A stretch of DNA of 64,000 nucleotides. Origin: JAGNHN01 sp964590645. Its GTDB lineage: Bacteria > Bacteroidota > Bacteroidia > Bacteroidales > JAGNHN01. Shown in pieces: positions 1 through 7,821 of this stretch. The notes under the pieces were generated by a model that ran no database searches, was not told where the DNA came from, and saw nothing but the letters and a program-made list of their open reading frames with translations. The first letter of the stretch is position 1, and every line of letters begins with the position of its first letter. The stretch spans positions 1 through 64,000 of the forward strand of contig CAZPYJ010000004.1 of the NCBI GenBank assembly GCA_964590645.1. Direction: 5' to 3'. A program made the translations under genes and the position numbers.

Positions 1-80
1 CGAATAAAGCAGGCCCCGAAGGGGTGGCCCGTTTAAGTAATAAGTCAGAATTCAGAAGTCATAAGGAGGAGGAAGATGCG

Positions 81-149
81 TACGAGCGCCTACCTGCCGG
101 TAGGCAGGCGATTACGAGTACGAGTGCCTACCTGACGGTAGGCAGGCGA
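81..149. repeat. Two tandem palindromic (REP-like) units
   Basis: Two near-identical units of about 31 bases, 38 bases apart, each read TACGAGY followed by GCCTACCTGMCGGTAGGCAG and GCGA. The core TACCTGMCGGTAGG is a short palindrome. The same 14-base core with A at the variable position recurs at 16147-16160, so this is a dispersed family and not a local duplication. It resembles bacterial REP elements in size and symmetry. No associated transposase is in the window. Confidence 0.75.
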
Positions 150-263
150 ATTCGGAGAAGGCTGAAGTTGATATTTAGCCCCATCGGGGCGAAACCTAAT
201 TAGCAGTTGATGTTTGTTTCCATTAATGCGCTCCATCGGAGCGCGACGTGATTGATTATTGAT

Positions 264-345
264 TCAGCAGGGCAGCAGGTCAGAAGATCAGAAGGGCAGA
301 AGGGCAGAAGGCCAGAAGGTCAACCTTATTCAGGCATTGACACAC
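264..345 (-). repeat. Octamer tandem array with conserved flank, copy 1
   Basis: Read on the minus strand, a 26-base flank (345 down to 320) beginning GTGTGTCAATGCC is followed by degenerate 8-base units of the form TKCTGNYC (TTCTGGCC, TTCTGCCC, TTCTGATC, TTCTGACC, TGCTGCCC). The flank is identical over 26 bases to the one at 4655-4680, and the last 17 bases match 3209-3225 with one change. It is therefore a repeat family with a fixed leader and a variable array. Confidence 0.8.
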
Positions 346-365
346 CTGCCTCCCGGCAGGCAAGC

Positions 366-449
366 TGAACACTGAATACTGAACACTGATCACTGAACAC
401 TGATCACTGATCACTGAACACTGAACACTGAACACTGATCACTCATCAC
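366..449. repeat. Heptamer tandem array, 12 units of TGAWCAC
   Basis: Twelve consecutive 7-base units, mostly TGAACAC or TGATCAC with single variants TGAATAC and TCATCAC, run without spacers. The reverse complement of this family (GTGAYCA) forms a second array at 16006-16082. The layout is like the heptanucleotide short tandem repeats known from filamentous cyanobacteria, but I know of no named family with this unit. Confidence 0.85.
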
Positions 450-537
450 TGCCCCCCCACGCAACCTTCTGCCCTGCATACGCATCTTATGCCTGTAAAA
501 CCACATCAGGCTTCACTCACCATAAACAATACCGCGT

Positions 538-1767
538 ATGAAGACCAAGCTTTTTATTCTCGCCCTCAGCCTGGGCCTCCTCTCCCTCACAGGATGTAAA
601 AAAGACCATATCGAACCCGAAAGCTCCCCGCCCATCGTCCTTACTGCAAAGCAGTCCGCAGTGGTCAAAGCCAGCAACCACTTCGGTTTTCAGATGCTGA
701 AAGAACTGAATGCGCATACCGGCGATAGTAACCTCTGCCTCTCCCCCCTGAGCATTTCCGCCGCCCTCGGGATGACCTGGAACGGAGCCGCCGGCAATAC
801 CGCCCTCGAAATGCAAAACACCCTTGGTTTTTCCCAACTTACCCCCCAGGAAATTAACGAGGCCTATCAGGTGCTCCTGCAATACCTCTTGTCGAGCGAC
901 CCTAAAAGCGTCCTCGAAATTGCCAACTCCATTTGGCACCGCCAGGATTTCTATGTCGTCCCCGACTTTATCCAGCGCAACCAGCAATACTTTGGCGCTG
1001 ATGTGATGCCCGCCGATTTCAACGACCCGGCCACCGTCACGCAGATCAACAACTGGGTGAGTACCCATACCCACGGAAAAATACAGGAAATCATTCAGTT
1101 TATCGACCCGATGACGGTAATGTACCTCATCAATGCCACCTATTTTAAAGGTGAATGGACTTACCGTTTTGATGAGAAAAACACCTTCACCGGCGATTTT
1201 ACCCTTCCTAACGGAGGCAGTGTCCAGGTGGATATGATGAAGCAAAAGGCGGATATGGAAACTCTTTTCTCCCCTTTGGTCAATGGGGTCAGAATGCCTT
1301 ATGGAAACGGCCGCTACCAGATGATTGCCCTGATGCCTGCCCAGGGCAAGACCCTGCAAAATGTGATAGATCAACTGGATGACAAAATGTGGGAGGGGTG
1401 GATGAGCAGCTTTGAGAAGACAGAAGGCCTCGACCTTTATTTCCCCAAATTCAAATTTGAATATGAAGAAAGCCTTCTTGAAATGCTTCATACGCTGGGG
1501 ATACAGGATGCACTGACGCCCGGGATCGCCGATTTCAGCGGGATAAACCCTTCAATGGACCTCTATATCAGCGATGTTAAACACAAAACCTTCATCGACG
1601 TAAACGAGAAAGGCACCGAAGCCGCAGCGGTTACCGCAGTAGAGATCGGTTATACCAGTGTCGGGCCGATGCTCAATTTCAACCAGCCCTTCCTTTTCTT
1701 CATTGCCGAGAAGCATAGCGGATTTGTCATCTTCTCCGGAAAAGTGGTACATCCGGATTATCAATAA
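538..1767 (+). CDS. Serpin-family protease inhibitor, lipoprotein
   Basis: A 409-residue serpin. A lipoprotein signal ends at the lipobox LTGC with Cys20, so the protein should be anchored in a membrane, probably the outer one. The serpin fold follows from about residue 40, including NLCLSPLSISAALGM near the N-terminus and the closing NFNQPFLFFI segment. The reactive-centre hinge reads EKGTEAAAVTAVE, the Gly-Thr/Ala-rich type of inhibitory serpins. The distance from the hinge GT to FNQPF equals that of human alpha-1-antitrypsin (from memory), which places the P1-P1' bond at Thr373-Ser374. I infer an active suicide inhibitor with preference for small residues at P1, perhaps guarding the cell against host, predator or its own secreted proteases. 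The next gene is 28 bases downstream on the same strand. Confidence 0.93.
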   Translation: MKTKLFILALSLGLLSLTGCKKDHIEPESSPPIVLTAKQSAVVKASNHFGFQMLKELNAHTGDSNLCLSPLSISAALGMTWNGAAGNTALEMQNTLGFSQLTPQEINEAYQVLLQYLLSSDPKSVLEIANSIWHRQDFYVVPDFIQRNQQYFGADVMPADFNDPATVTQINNWVSTHTHGKIQEIIQFIDPMTVMYLINATYFKGEWTYRFDEKNTFTGDFTLPNGGSVQVDMMKQKADMETLFSPLVNGVRMPYGNGRYQMIALMPAQGKTLQNVIDQLDDKMWEGWMSSFEKTEGLDLYFPKFKFEYEESLLEMLHTLGIQDALTPGIADFSGINPSMDLYISDVKHKTFIDVNEKGTEAAAVTAVEIGYTSVGPMLNFNQPFLFFIAEKHSGFVIFSGKVVHPDYQ

Positions 1768-1795
1768 GTAAATCCATACACAAACAAATACGGGA

Positions 1796-2686
1796 ATGAG
1801 AAAGAAGATCGGATTGTTATTGGCGGTCTGGATGTTGGCCGGCCTGGTGTTTGCCCAGGAAAACCAGATAGAACTGCTGCAAACCAGGCTCGAACTGCTG
1901 GATGCCCGCATTCAATTGCTTGATATTGCCCTGCGGAATCTGGAAGAAAGACCTGAGGTATTTCAGTATCAGATGAATGAGATGGATGCCTGGTTCCGTC
2001 AGCAGCGCGACTCGATTATGGACCTGCTGCACGATGCAGGCATCAGGGCCGGGATGGCCGCACAAATCAAACCCCTGGATGCCAAAGCCAGTCTTTTCCT
2101 CGATCCCTACCGTTTGTTCGAAGGCTCCCTGATGATGGGCTACGAGAGGGCCATCAGTCCTTCCCTTTCCCTGGAGGCAGCCCTGATGGGTACGTATCTG
2201 ACCAAGGGTGGTGGACTTGGACGAGGCTATTTTGAGAACCAGGATCTGGCGGCCTACAATGAGTACACCCGTACTTACGAGCCGGTGGACGGGGATATGA
2301 TCACCGGTTGGGGGATGGTCCTTCGGGCCAAGAAGTACCTGATGGCGCGCCTGAACCCGCAGAGCAAAGCCCCTTTGGGATGGTATGCCGGCCCACAGCT
2401 GATGTACCGTAACCTGACCATCCGCGGGCTGAGTACGCAGTACATTGACGAGGAGTATAAGGATATTGAGGTCACCCAGCACCTGGATGTGTTCGGGGGA
2501 GGGGTGATCATCGGTGGGAAATTCCCCCTGATGAAAGTATTTGCTGTGGATGTTCACCTTGGGGGAATGATGCGGCTGAGCCGCTATGAAGGCGACAAGA
2601 AGTTCACACGCTACAAAGCCTGGAACAATATTGACTACAGCGGCGTACTGCCTTCCGCCGGGATCAGCATCGGCATCCTGCAATAG
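1796..2686 (+). CDS. Exported outer-membrane-like protein with coiled coil, unknown function
   Basis: A 296-residue protein with a signal peptide ending near residue 20 (LAGLVFAQ). Residues about 22-85 are rich in Leu, Glu and Arg with heptad-like spacing (LLQTRLELLDARIQLLD), suggesting a short coiled coil. The rest alternates polar and hydrophobic residues with many Gly and Tyr, ending in IGILQ, as expected of a small beta-barrel resembling DUF3575-type proteins. I do not recognise the family with confidence. It starts 28 bases after the serpin, so the two may be co-transcribed. A periplasmic coiled coil followed by a barrel is inferred from composition only. Confidence 0.7.
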   Translation: MRKKIGLLLAVWMLAGLVFAQENQIELLQTRLELLDARIQLLDIALRNLEERPEVFQYQMNEMDAWFRQQRDSIMDLLHDAGIRAGMAAQIKPLDAKASLFLDPYRLFEGSLMMGYERAISPSLSLEAALMGTYLTKGGGLGRGYFENQDLAAYNEYTRTYEPVDGDMITGWGMVLRAKKYLMARLNPQSKAPLGWYAGPQLMYRNLTIRGLSTQYIDEEYKDIEVTQHLDVFGGGVIIGGKFPLMKVFAVDVHLGGMMRLSRYEGDKKFTRYKAWNNIDYSGVLPSAGISIGILQ

Positions 2687-2695
2687 AAAACTTTG

Positions 2696-2703
2696 TATGT
2701 TTG
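2696..2703 (+). promoter_or_regulatory. Putative -7 box TATGTTTG
   Basis: An exact match to the Bacteroidota -7 consensus TAnnTTTG, just after the preceding stop codon and 22 bases before the start at 2726. No convincing TTTG sits at the usual upstream distance, so this is a moderate call. Confidence 0.45.
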
Positions 2704-2725
2704 AATCACAGTATTTTGAGAATGT

Positions 2726-3208
2726 ATGAATGCTATGATACAACGCATATTCCCATTGGTGTTCTTTCTGCTGCCGGCACTCTGCCTGTCGTGCAGTGAA
2801 AAAGAAGATCTCATCCATCCGGGTCCCTGCGAAACCCCTGGCATCCAGGAGATCATATTTGGGGTCAATGATTTTTCAAGCTGGACAGATGATCCGCTCA
2901 GTCTTGACACTGCACGGGTGGTGGGTGATACCCTCCACCTGGCGCTAGGGTATGGTGGAGGTTGTGCCTGTCACGAGATTCACGCCCTGGATTATCCCTA
3001 TTCCTGCTGCATTCCCGATCCCAATCCGGTGATCCGGATTTTTCACGATGGAAACGGGGATGCCTGCGAAGCCTGGCTACATAGGGATGTCAGTATCAAC
3101 CTGAAGCCCTTGCGCAAAGAAGGGGTGAATGAAGTGCCCGTCCTGGTGTTGGTTCAGGAGAGCACAGGCCTGCGTTTCGTGAGCCTTTCCTACGTATATA
3201 GCTTGTAA
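2726..3208 (+). CDS. Cys-rich exported protein, probable lipoprotein
   Basis: 160 residues with a hydrophobic N-terminal segment that ends in LCLSC, so Cys23 is a likely lipidation site although the -3 position (Cys) is unusual. The middle is rich in Cys, His and Asp: GGGCACHEIHALDYPYSCC, then PVIRIFHDGNGDACEAW. Small Bacteroidota lipoproteins with a GGGC-x(2)-H motif followed by NGDACEAW exist in my memory, all without known function. The cluster could bind a metal or form disulphides, which is inference. Met4 is an alternative start. The stop codon is immediately followed by repeat sequence. Confidence 0.7.
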   Translation: MNAMIQRIFPLVFFLLPALCLSCSEKEDLIHPGPCETPGIQEIIFGVNDFSSWTDDPLSLDTARVVGDTLHLALGYGGGCACHEIHALDYPYSCCIPDPNPVIRIFHDGNGDACEAWLHRDVSINLKPLRKEGVNEVPVLVLVQESTGLRFVSLSYVYSL

Positions 3209-3285
3209 ATGCCCGAATAAGGTTGGTCTTCTGATCCTACTGATCTTCTGACCTGCTGACCTTCTGATCCTGCTGACCTGCTGAT
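3209..3285 (+). repeat. Octamer tandem array with conserved flank, copy 2
   Basis: Starts directly after the stop codon at 3206-3208 with ATGCCCGAATAAGGTTG, a one-base variant of the conserved flank, then runs of TTCTGATCC, TTCTGACC and TGCTGACC units. It is in the same orientation as copy 3 at 4655, and the ATPase gene lies between them. Confidence 0.8.
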
Positions 3286-3341
3286 TTTTTTCTTTGCACA
3301 CCCATTGAAAGAGCGCAGTCTCATAAAATTTGCTATATTGG

Positions 3342-3369
3342 CTGACCAAATTTAACTAAATATGGTCAG
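3342..3369 (+). promoter_or_regulatory. Inverted repeat spanning the ATPase start codon
   Basis: CTGACCAAATTTA, two bases, then TAAATATGGTCAG: arms of 13 bases with one mismatch. The right arm contains the ATG at 3362-3364. Such a dyad over the start could be an operator, perhaps autoregulatory since the protein has a winged-helix-like segment, or an mRNA hairpin that hides the start. Confidence 0.55.
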
Positions 3370-4498
3370 TCAGGTATCCCGAAGTTTAACAAAAATCGTA
3401 ATGCAAAGTCTTAAACCGGGCTTTGTTATTGGATTATTCGGTGCGAGGAGGACAGGAAAGACAGTACTAATGCACCACATCAAAGACCAGCTTGTGAACC
3501 GAAAGGTATTGATGGTCAATGGGGAAAATCTTGATGTGGCAGAGGTCTTATCCAGCAGGCGACTGAGCCTTCTTCAACAGCTCGTGGCTGGATATGAGTA
3601 TCTTTTTGTGGATGAGGCCCAACAAATACCCACCATTGGTTTAAACCTCAAATTGCTCGTGGATTCTTTCCCTGATCTATCCATTTTTGTGACAGGCTCC
3701 TCTGCCTTTGGGCTCAAAGCGGAAATTGGCGAACCACTTACTGGCCGCGGAATATTCTTTAACCTATTCCCGATTGCTGAGTTGGAGCTGGAGCAGGACT
3801 TCCTGACAGCGAAAGAAAAGCTCCCCGAGCGACTGATTTATGGTTGCTACCCTCAGGTTATTACAGCATCATCTGCGGATGAAAGAATGGACCACCTTGA
3901 GTCTATTCGTAACGGAGCCCTGCTTAAGGATATCCTGATGTTAGATAATGTTAAAGATTCGATATTTCTGATCAACCTGCTCCGTGCCCTCGCCTTCCAG
4001 ATTGGCAATGATGTATCGCATCACGAATTATCCAGGCATCTGGGTGTAAGCAAGAATACAGTGGCCCGCTATATCGATTTACTGGAGAAAACTTTTGTGA
4101 TCTTTTCCCTGGGAGGTTTGTCGAGAAATCTTCGCAATGAAATCAGCAAATCAAGGCGTTACTATTTCTGGGACAATGGAATCAGGAACGCAGTAATTTC
4201 CAATTACAATCGAATTGAACTGAGAGATGATACCGGTAGGTTGTGGGAAAACTATTGCCTTTCGGAGCGGCTAAAGCGAAACCATTACACCCGATATCGA
4301 CCCAATTACTATTTCTGGAGGACATACCAGCAACAGGAAATCGATCTTGTGGAGGAATTTAATAACAAGTTTCAGGCCTTCGAATTTAAATACAGCCCCC
4401 GGGAATATGTCCCCCCGAAAGCATTCACCGAGAATTATCCGGGATCTGACTTCCAATTGATCCATCGTGAAGACTACCTGGGGTTTATTGGCAAATAG
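3362..4498 (+). CDS. AAA-family ATPase with DUF4143 domain
   Basis: 378 residues. The N-terminal AAA_14-type ATPase has a P-loop GARRTGKT (about residues 28-35), a Walker B YLFVDEAQ (about 79-86) and a sensor FVTGSSAF. The C-terminal half matches DUF4143: a helix-turn-helix-like stretch around 220-240 (SHHELSRHLGVSKNTVARYI), then WDNGIRNAV and a restriction-endonuclease-like core with EIDLVEE followed by FEFK. Family members are common stand-alone genes of unknown role in Bacteroidota and archaea and spread horizontally. The gene looks richer in A and T than its neighbours and is enclosed by repeat arrays on both sides, which suggests transfer. No partner toxin or nuclease gene accompanies it. 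Confidence 0.9.
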   Translation: MVSQVSRSLTKIVMQSLKPGFVIGLFGARRTGKTVLMHHIKDQLVNRKVLMVNGENLDVAEVLSSRRLSLLQQLVAGYEYLFVDEAQQIPTIGLNLKLLVDSFPDLSIFVTGSSAFGLKAEIGEPLTGRGIFFNLFPIAELELEQDFLTAKEKLPERLIYGCYPQVITASSADERMDHLESIRNGALLKDILMLDNVKDSIFLINLLRALAFQIGNDVSHHELSRHLGVSKNTVARYIDLLEKTFVIFSLGGLSRNLRNEISKSRRYYFWDNGIRNAVISNYNRIELRDDTGRLWENYCLSERLKRNHYTRYRPNYYFWRTYQQQEIDLVEEFNNKFQAFEFKYSPREYVPPKAFTENYPGSDFQLIHREDYLGFIGK

Positions 4499-4814
4499 TC
4501 AGCACATCAGCAGGCCAATAAGATCAGAAGTCCAATAGACCAGTTAATTCGCAAGACAGGCTTTTGGTGAGCCGGAGGCGCTGCGCAACTTTGGACAAGT
4601 TGATTGATGATTACTCGATTGATGATTACTTGATTGGAGATGGGTAAGTGGACAGTGTGTCAATGCCTGAATAAGGTTGAACTGCTGGTCTTCTGATCTG
4701 CTGACCTTACTGGTCTTCCGGCCTTCTGGCCTTCTGTCCTTCTGATCCTGTTGAATCTCCAGCGCAAGCTGAAGGCGCAGAGATCTTCACCGATCGCTGG
4801 ATCTTTCCCCTCGC
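4499..4814. other. Intergenic region with repeat remnants
   Basis: No gene. It begins with a degraded minus-oriented octamer array (about 4500-4545, with AGATCAGAAG), continues with a doubled 15-base unit GATTGATGATTACTY (about 4602-4631) and contains array copy 3 (4655-4756). The last 55 bases lead to the stop of the minus-strand peptidase and show no clear terminator. Confidence 0.75.
4655..4756 (+). repeat. Octamer tandem array with conserved flank, copy 3
   Basis: The 26-base flank at 4655-4680 is identical to that of copy 1. It is followed by about nine units (TGCTGGTC, TTCTGATC, TGCTGACC, TTACTGGTC, TTCCGGCC, TTCTGGCC, TTCTGTCC, TTCTGATCC). The units vary between copies while the flank is conserved. 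Confidence 0.8.
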
Positions 4815-5813
4815 TTACAGCCCTTCGTAAATCACCGACACCATCAGCCTTCCCGTCATTCCCAGGGAGGCGGGATCCACATTCTCCAGATTGTCTTGGC
4901 GGGTGTGCCAGTATTTAAAAAACCCGCTCTCTCCGTCTGTCTCCCGGTGGATAATATCAATGCAGGGGATGCCGGCAATCTCGTTCACAGGCAGGTGGTC
5001 ATCCACAATAGGCGTGGTTTCTTTCTTCACAAACCATTTCCCATATCCCAGTGCTGCGGCCCTGTCCCAAACCGCCCGCATCACATCCGGGGCAAAGTAC
5101 ATCGAGGTTCCTTCCAGGGTGAACTGGGGATCGGGCACGCCCACCATATCGAGCACGATGCCGTAATGCGCAGTATAGGCTTTCCGGTGAGGCTGGCGTG
5201 CCCAATGTGCGGAGCCCAGGGCCCAGAACTCGTGCGTACCCAGCTCCTTTCCACGCGGCTCTCCATAGTCTTCTCCATCGAAGAGGATAAGATCTACCCC
5301 GCGGGGCGGTGCCTGCTGGTGCATCAGGCGGGCCAGCTCCAGGATGACTCCCACCCCGCTGGCGCCGTCATTGGCTCCATCGATAGGCTGATCGTGGAAA
5401 GCAGGGTCAGGGTCGTGATCGGCATAGGGACGTGAATCCCAGTGGGCGGCGATCAGCATTCGTGCCGGATTTTCCGGACGGAAACTGCCGATGATATTGG
5501 TAAGTTCCAGCACGGTTCCATCCCAGGCCCGTGCCTTGAAGTCCTGCACATACACTGTATCACAATACTTTTTCAAAATCATTATCAGATCATTACGGCA
5601 GGCGCGGTGGGCAGGGGTATTCGGAACCCTTGGCCCGAATTCAAGCTGGCGGGCAACAAAAGCAAAAGCTGAGTCCTGCGAAAACACAGGCAGCTCAATT
5701 GCTTTCTGCGGCTGAGTTGCGACAGGCGCTTCTGATGCATTTTTGTCGGCACTTCCTCCGCAGGAGAACAAGAAGAGGGCTAAAAGAAATGGCGTGATTA
5801 CCCGTATCATCAT
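4815..5813 (-). CDS. M28-family zinc peptidase / glutaminyl cyclase-like lipoprotein
   Basis: 332 residues. The lipoprotein signal ends at LFSC (Cys18). The M28 catalytic region shows AAHWDSRPYAD, DGANDGASG, FDGEDYGE and the late HTRQDN, which supply the zinc-binding Asp, Glu and His and the acidic base of this family. The HWDSR motif and overall length fit the glutaminyl-peptide cyclotransferase-like branch, which cyclises N-terminal Gln. Many Bacteroidota exported proteins have such N-termini after signal cleavage, so a cyclase role in the envelope is plausible, but an aminopeptidase cannot be excluded. The start overlaps the upstream nitroreductase stop by four bases (ATGA), indicating translational coupling. 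Confidence 0.88.
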   Translation of the reverse strand: MMIRVITPFLLALFLFSCGGSADKNASEAPVATQPQKAIELPVFSQDSAFAFVARQLEFGPRVPNTPAHRACRNDLIMILKKYCDTVYVQDFKARAWDGTVLELTNIIGSFRPENPARMLIAAHWDSRPYADHDPDPAFHDQPIDGANDGASGVGVILELARLMHQQAPPRGVDLILFDGEDYGEPRGKELGTHEFWALGSAHWARQPHRKAYTAHYGIVLDMVGVPDPQFTLEGTSMYFAPDVMRAVWDRAAALGYGKWFVKKETTPIVDDHLPVNEIAGIPCIDIIHRETDGESGFFKYWHTRQDNLENVDPASLGMTGRLMVSVIYEGL

Positions 5814-6421
5814 TTCCTGAAGATGGCGGCCGTTTCTTCCATTCCGTTCACAAAAACCGTTTCCGACAGGGGCCTTCTCACCCTTTTTTTGTACTCTCCC
5901 TCTGCCATTCTTTCCGGCAGGATTTCCGGTTCACCCATATAGCCTACGGCAGTAACGGTAAGGGGTTTGTATTGTGCATTGATTTTGAATATGCGAACCG
6001 CAGCAGCAGGGTCGAAGCCACCCATCTGATGCACATATAAGCCTTCCGCCATTGCCTGGATACTCAGGTGGGCAATGGCCTGGCCCACATCGTAGCGGTA
6101 GGTGTCATTGATTTTTTCAGAATCGCTGAAGACCTTATGGCCAAGGCTCAGGATGAGGACGGGGGCTGTTGGGGCCCATATCTGATTGAACTCCACCAGT
6201 GTCTGCATTATCTTATCATAGGTTTCGTCCCCTTTGATCCCGAGGATGAAACGCCAGGGTTGCTCATTCATACTGGAGGGTGCCCAGCGTGCGGCCTCAA
6301 AGATGCGTTGCAGCTTTTCGGGTTCCACGTCTTTCTCGGCAAAGGCCCTCGGACTCCAGCGGCGGCGCATCAGTTCGTGAATTTCATAATCGGTTTCGGC
6401 CTCTTTACTGAATACTTTCAT
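5810..6421 (-). CDS. Nitroreductase-family flavoprotein
   Basis: 203 residues of the FMN-dependent nitroreductase fold. The N-terminal RRRWSPRAF and the AARWAPSSMNEQPWRF segment are the typical flavin-binding motifs, and the C-terminal GYMGEPEILPE loop is also usual. It is a cytoplasmic NAD(P)H-dependent oxidoreductase, with natural substrate unknown. It starts 50 bases after the histidine kinase stop and ends in a four-base overlap with the M28 peptidase gene, so it is probably the third gene of a four-gene transcript that begins at the response regulator. Confidence 0.9.
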   Translation of the reverse strand: MKVFSKEAETDYEIHELMRRRWSPRAFAEKDVEPEKLQRIFEAARWAPSSMNEQPWRFILGIKGDETYDKIMQTLVEFNQIWAPTAPVLILSLGHKVFSDSEKINDTYRYDVGQAIAHLSIQAMAEGLYVHQMGGFDPAAAVRIFKINAQYKPLTVTAVGYMGEPEILPERMAEGEYKKRVRRPLSETVFVNGMEETAAIFRK

Positions 6422-6471
6422 TTTTGTGCTCTTTTGTGGGTTTCAAACATCCACCTTCCGGGAATGTTCAG

Positions 6472-7821
6472 CTAAAATGTCAGGGTGAATATGCTCCCTT
6501 CACCCGGGACAGAGCGAACGGAGATGCTGCCTTTATGCAGGTGCATTATTTGTCGGGACAGACTGAGTCCGATCCCGCTGCCGTGTTTCTTTGAAGTGAA
6601 GAAAGGCATAAAGATTTTGTCCATCATATCGGGCGCAATGCCTTGTCCGTTGTCTTTGATCTCGATCAGTATTTTATCATTTTCATTGGCCCTGGCCCGG
6701 ATTTCAATCAGGGGGTCTTCCTTGTCTTTAACCGCATCGATGGCATTGAGCAGAAGGTTGATGACTACCTGGTCGAGCAGGTCGGGATCGGCGGTGACCA
6801 TCAGGCGTTCGGGCATTACCCTGTGGTTGACCTGTATCCCCTTGGTATCCAGTTTGGGCTGAAGGAGTTGGCGGTTGCGTTCCAGGAGTTCCCTAACCTG
6901 GAAGTGCCGGAAGTTGGGGCGGGGGATGCGGGTAAGGTTGCGGTATGCCTCCACGAAATGCAGCAAGGAATGACTGCGTGCCTGGATGGTATCCAGGGCC
7001 CCTTGTATGCTTTGGCGATCCTCCTCGTCCAATTCCTGAAACTCCCCGCTGTCTTCATCCACCAACATTGCTTTTACCGTAGATGCCAGGCTGGATATCG
7101 GGGTCATTGAGTTCATAATTTCGTGGGTCAGCACTCGGATGAGATTCTGCCAGGATTCAATTTCCTTCTCCTCCAGTTCGCTGTGGATATTCTGCAAACC
7201 GACAAGGGTATAGTTTTCATTGCGAAGCCTGAATTCAGCAGCATAGAGCAGGATTTGCAGCATTTCGTTTTCCAGGTGTACCTTCACCAGCTCTCTGTCT
7301 CCGGCACGCATCCCGAGGATGATGCGGGGCAGCTCGGGAGAGATCAGCTCCAGGTCCTCCACACTAAGCAGTGAGTGGATGCGCAGCATTCTTTTGAAGG
7401 CATTATTGTACAGGTGAACCTTACCGTCTTCCCTGAAAGTAAGCAGGCCGGTATGGACGTGCTGCACTACTGTCTGCAGAAAGTTGTAATGCTCCTCCTT
7501 CTCAGCCCTCGTACGCTGAAACTCGCGGATGACCTGATTGAAAGCTTCATTCAGCTCTTTGAAGCCGGCGCCCAGGTGGTGATCAGAGAAGGAGGTGGAA
7601 AAATCGGAGTGACGGATGCTTTCCAGAAAATGGGTGATCTTGCGGTTGGTTTTCTCTACATACCAGATCAGATTGATCGCAATACCGGCGGCAAGCAGAA
7701 GCAGGATTACCAGTGAAAAGCTGTACCGGCTTTCCCGGTAGAGGGCAAAGACCAGCCCCAGGAGGGCAGAGAAGAGGAGGAGGCGCAGGATCACGCCCAG
7801 TCGGAAATGCTTAAAGCCCAT
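6472..7821 (-). CDS. Sensor histidine kinase, NtrY/AtoS-like
   Basis: 449 residues from the chosen start. Two transmembrane helices lie near residues 8-28 and 34-54, followed by a linker, a PAS-like region (about 110-210) and a kinase core. The H-box reads LTHEIMNSMTP with the phospho-His near residue 233. N-box NLLLNAID, G1 DNGQGIA, F-box FMPFFTSK and G2 HGSGIGLSLS are all intact. With almost no periplasmic loop it probably senses an intracellular or membrane signal. I chose Met11 of the open frame (MGFKHFRLG) because this leaves a short 11-base overlap with the response regulator stop instead of 41. It pairs with the upstream NtrC-type regulator. Confidence 0.9.
   Translation of the reverse strand: MGFKHFRLGVILRLLLFSALLGLVFALYRESRYSFSLVILLLLAAGIAINLIWYVEKTNRKITHFLESIRHSDFSTSFSDHHLGAGFKELNEAFNQVIREFQRTRAEKEEHYNFLQTVVQHVHTGLLTFREDGKVHLYNNAFKRMLRIHSLLSVEDLELISPELPRIILGMRAGDRELVKVHLENEMLQILLYAAEFRLRNENYTLVGLQNIHSELEEKEIESWQNLIRVLTHEIMNSMTPISSLASTVKAMLVDEDSGEFQELDEEDRQSIQGALDTIQARSHSLLHFVEAYRNLTRIPRPNFRHFQVRELLERNRQLLQPKLDTKGIQVNHRVMPERLMVTADPDLLDQVVINLLLNAIDAVKDKEDPLIEIRARANENDKILIEIKDNGQGIAPDMMDKIFMPFFTSKKHGSGIGLSLSRQIMHLHKGSISVRSVPGEGSIFTLTF

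Larger units (their letters stand above)
1..537. other. Repeat-rich intergenic region
   Basis: No credible gene lies here. The stretch is a mosaic of short repeats: small hairpins with the core ATC (GCCCC-ATC-GGGGC at 178-190 and GCGCTCC-ATC-GGAGCGC at 228-244), two tandem palindromic units (81-149), an octamer array with a conserved flank (264-345), a GC-rich palindrome around 345-362 and a heptamer array (366-449). The last 80 bases before the serpin start are unique sequence and presumably hold its promoter, but I see no clear TAnnTTTG box. Confidence 0.8.

Noticed and set aside
366..449. Possible CRISPR array
   Set aside because: Units are 7 bases with no spacers, and no cas gene is present; the same holds for the array at 16006-16082.
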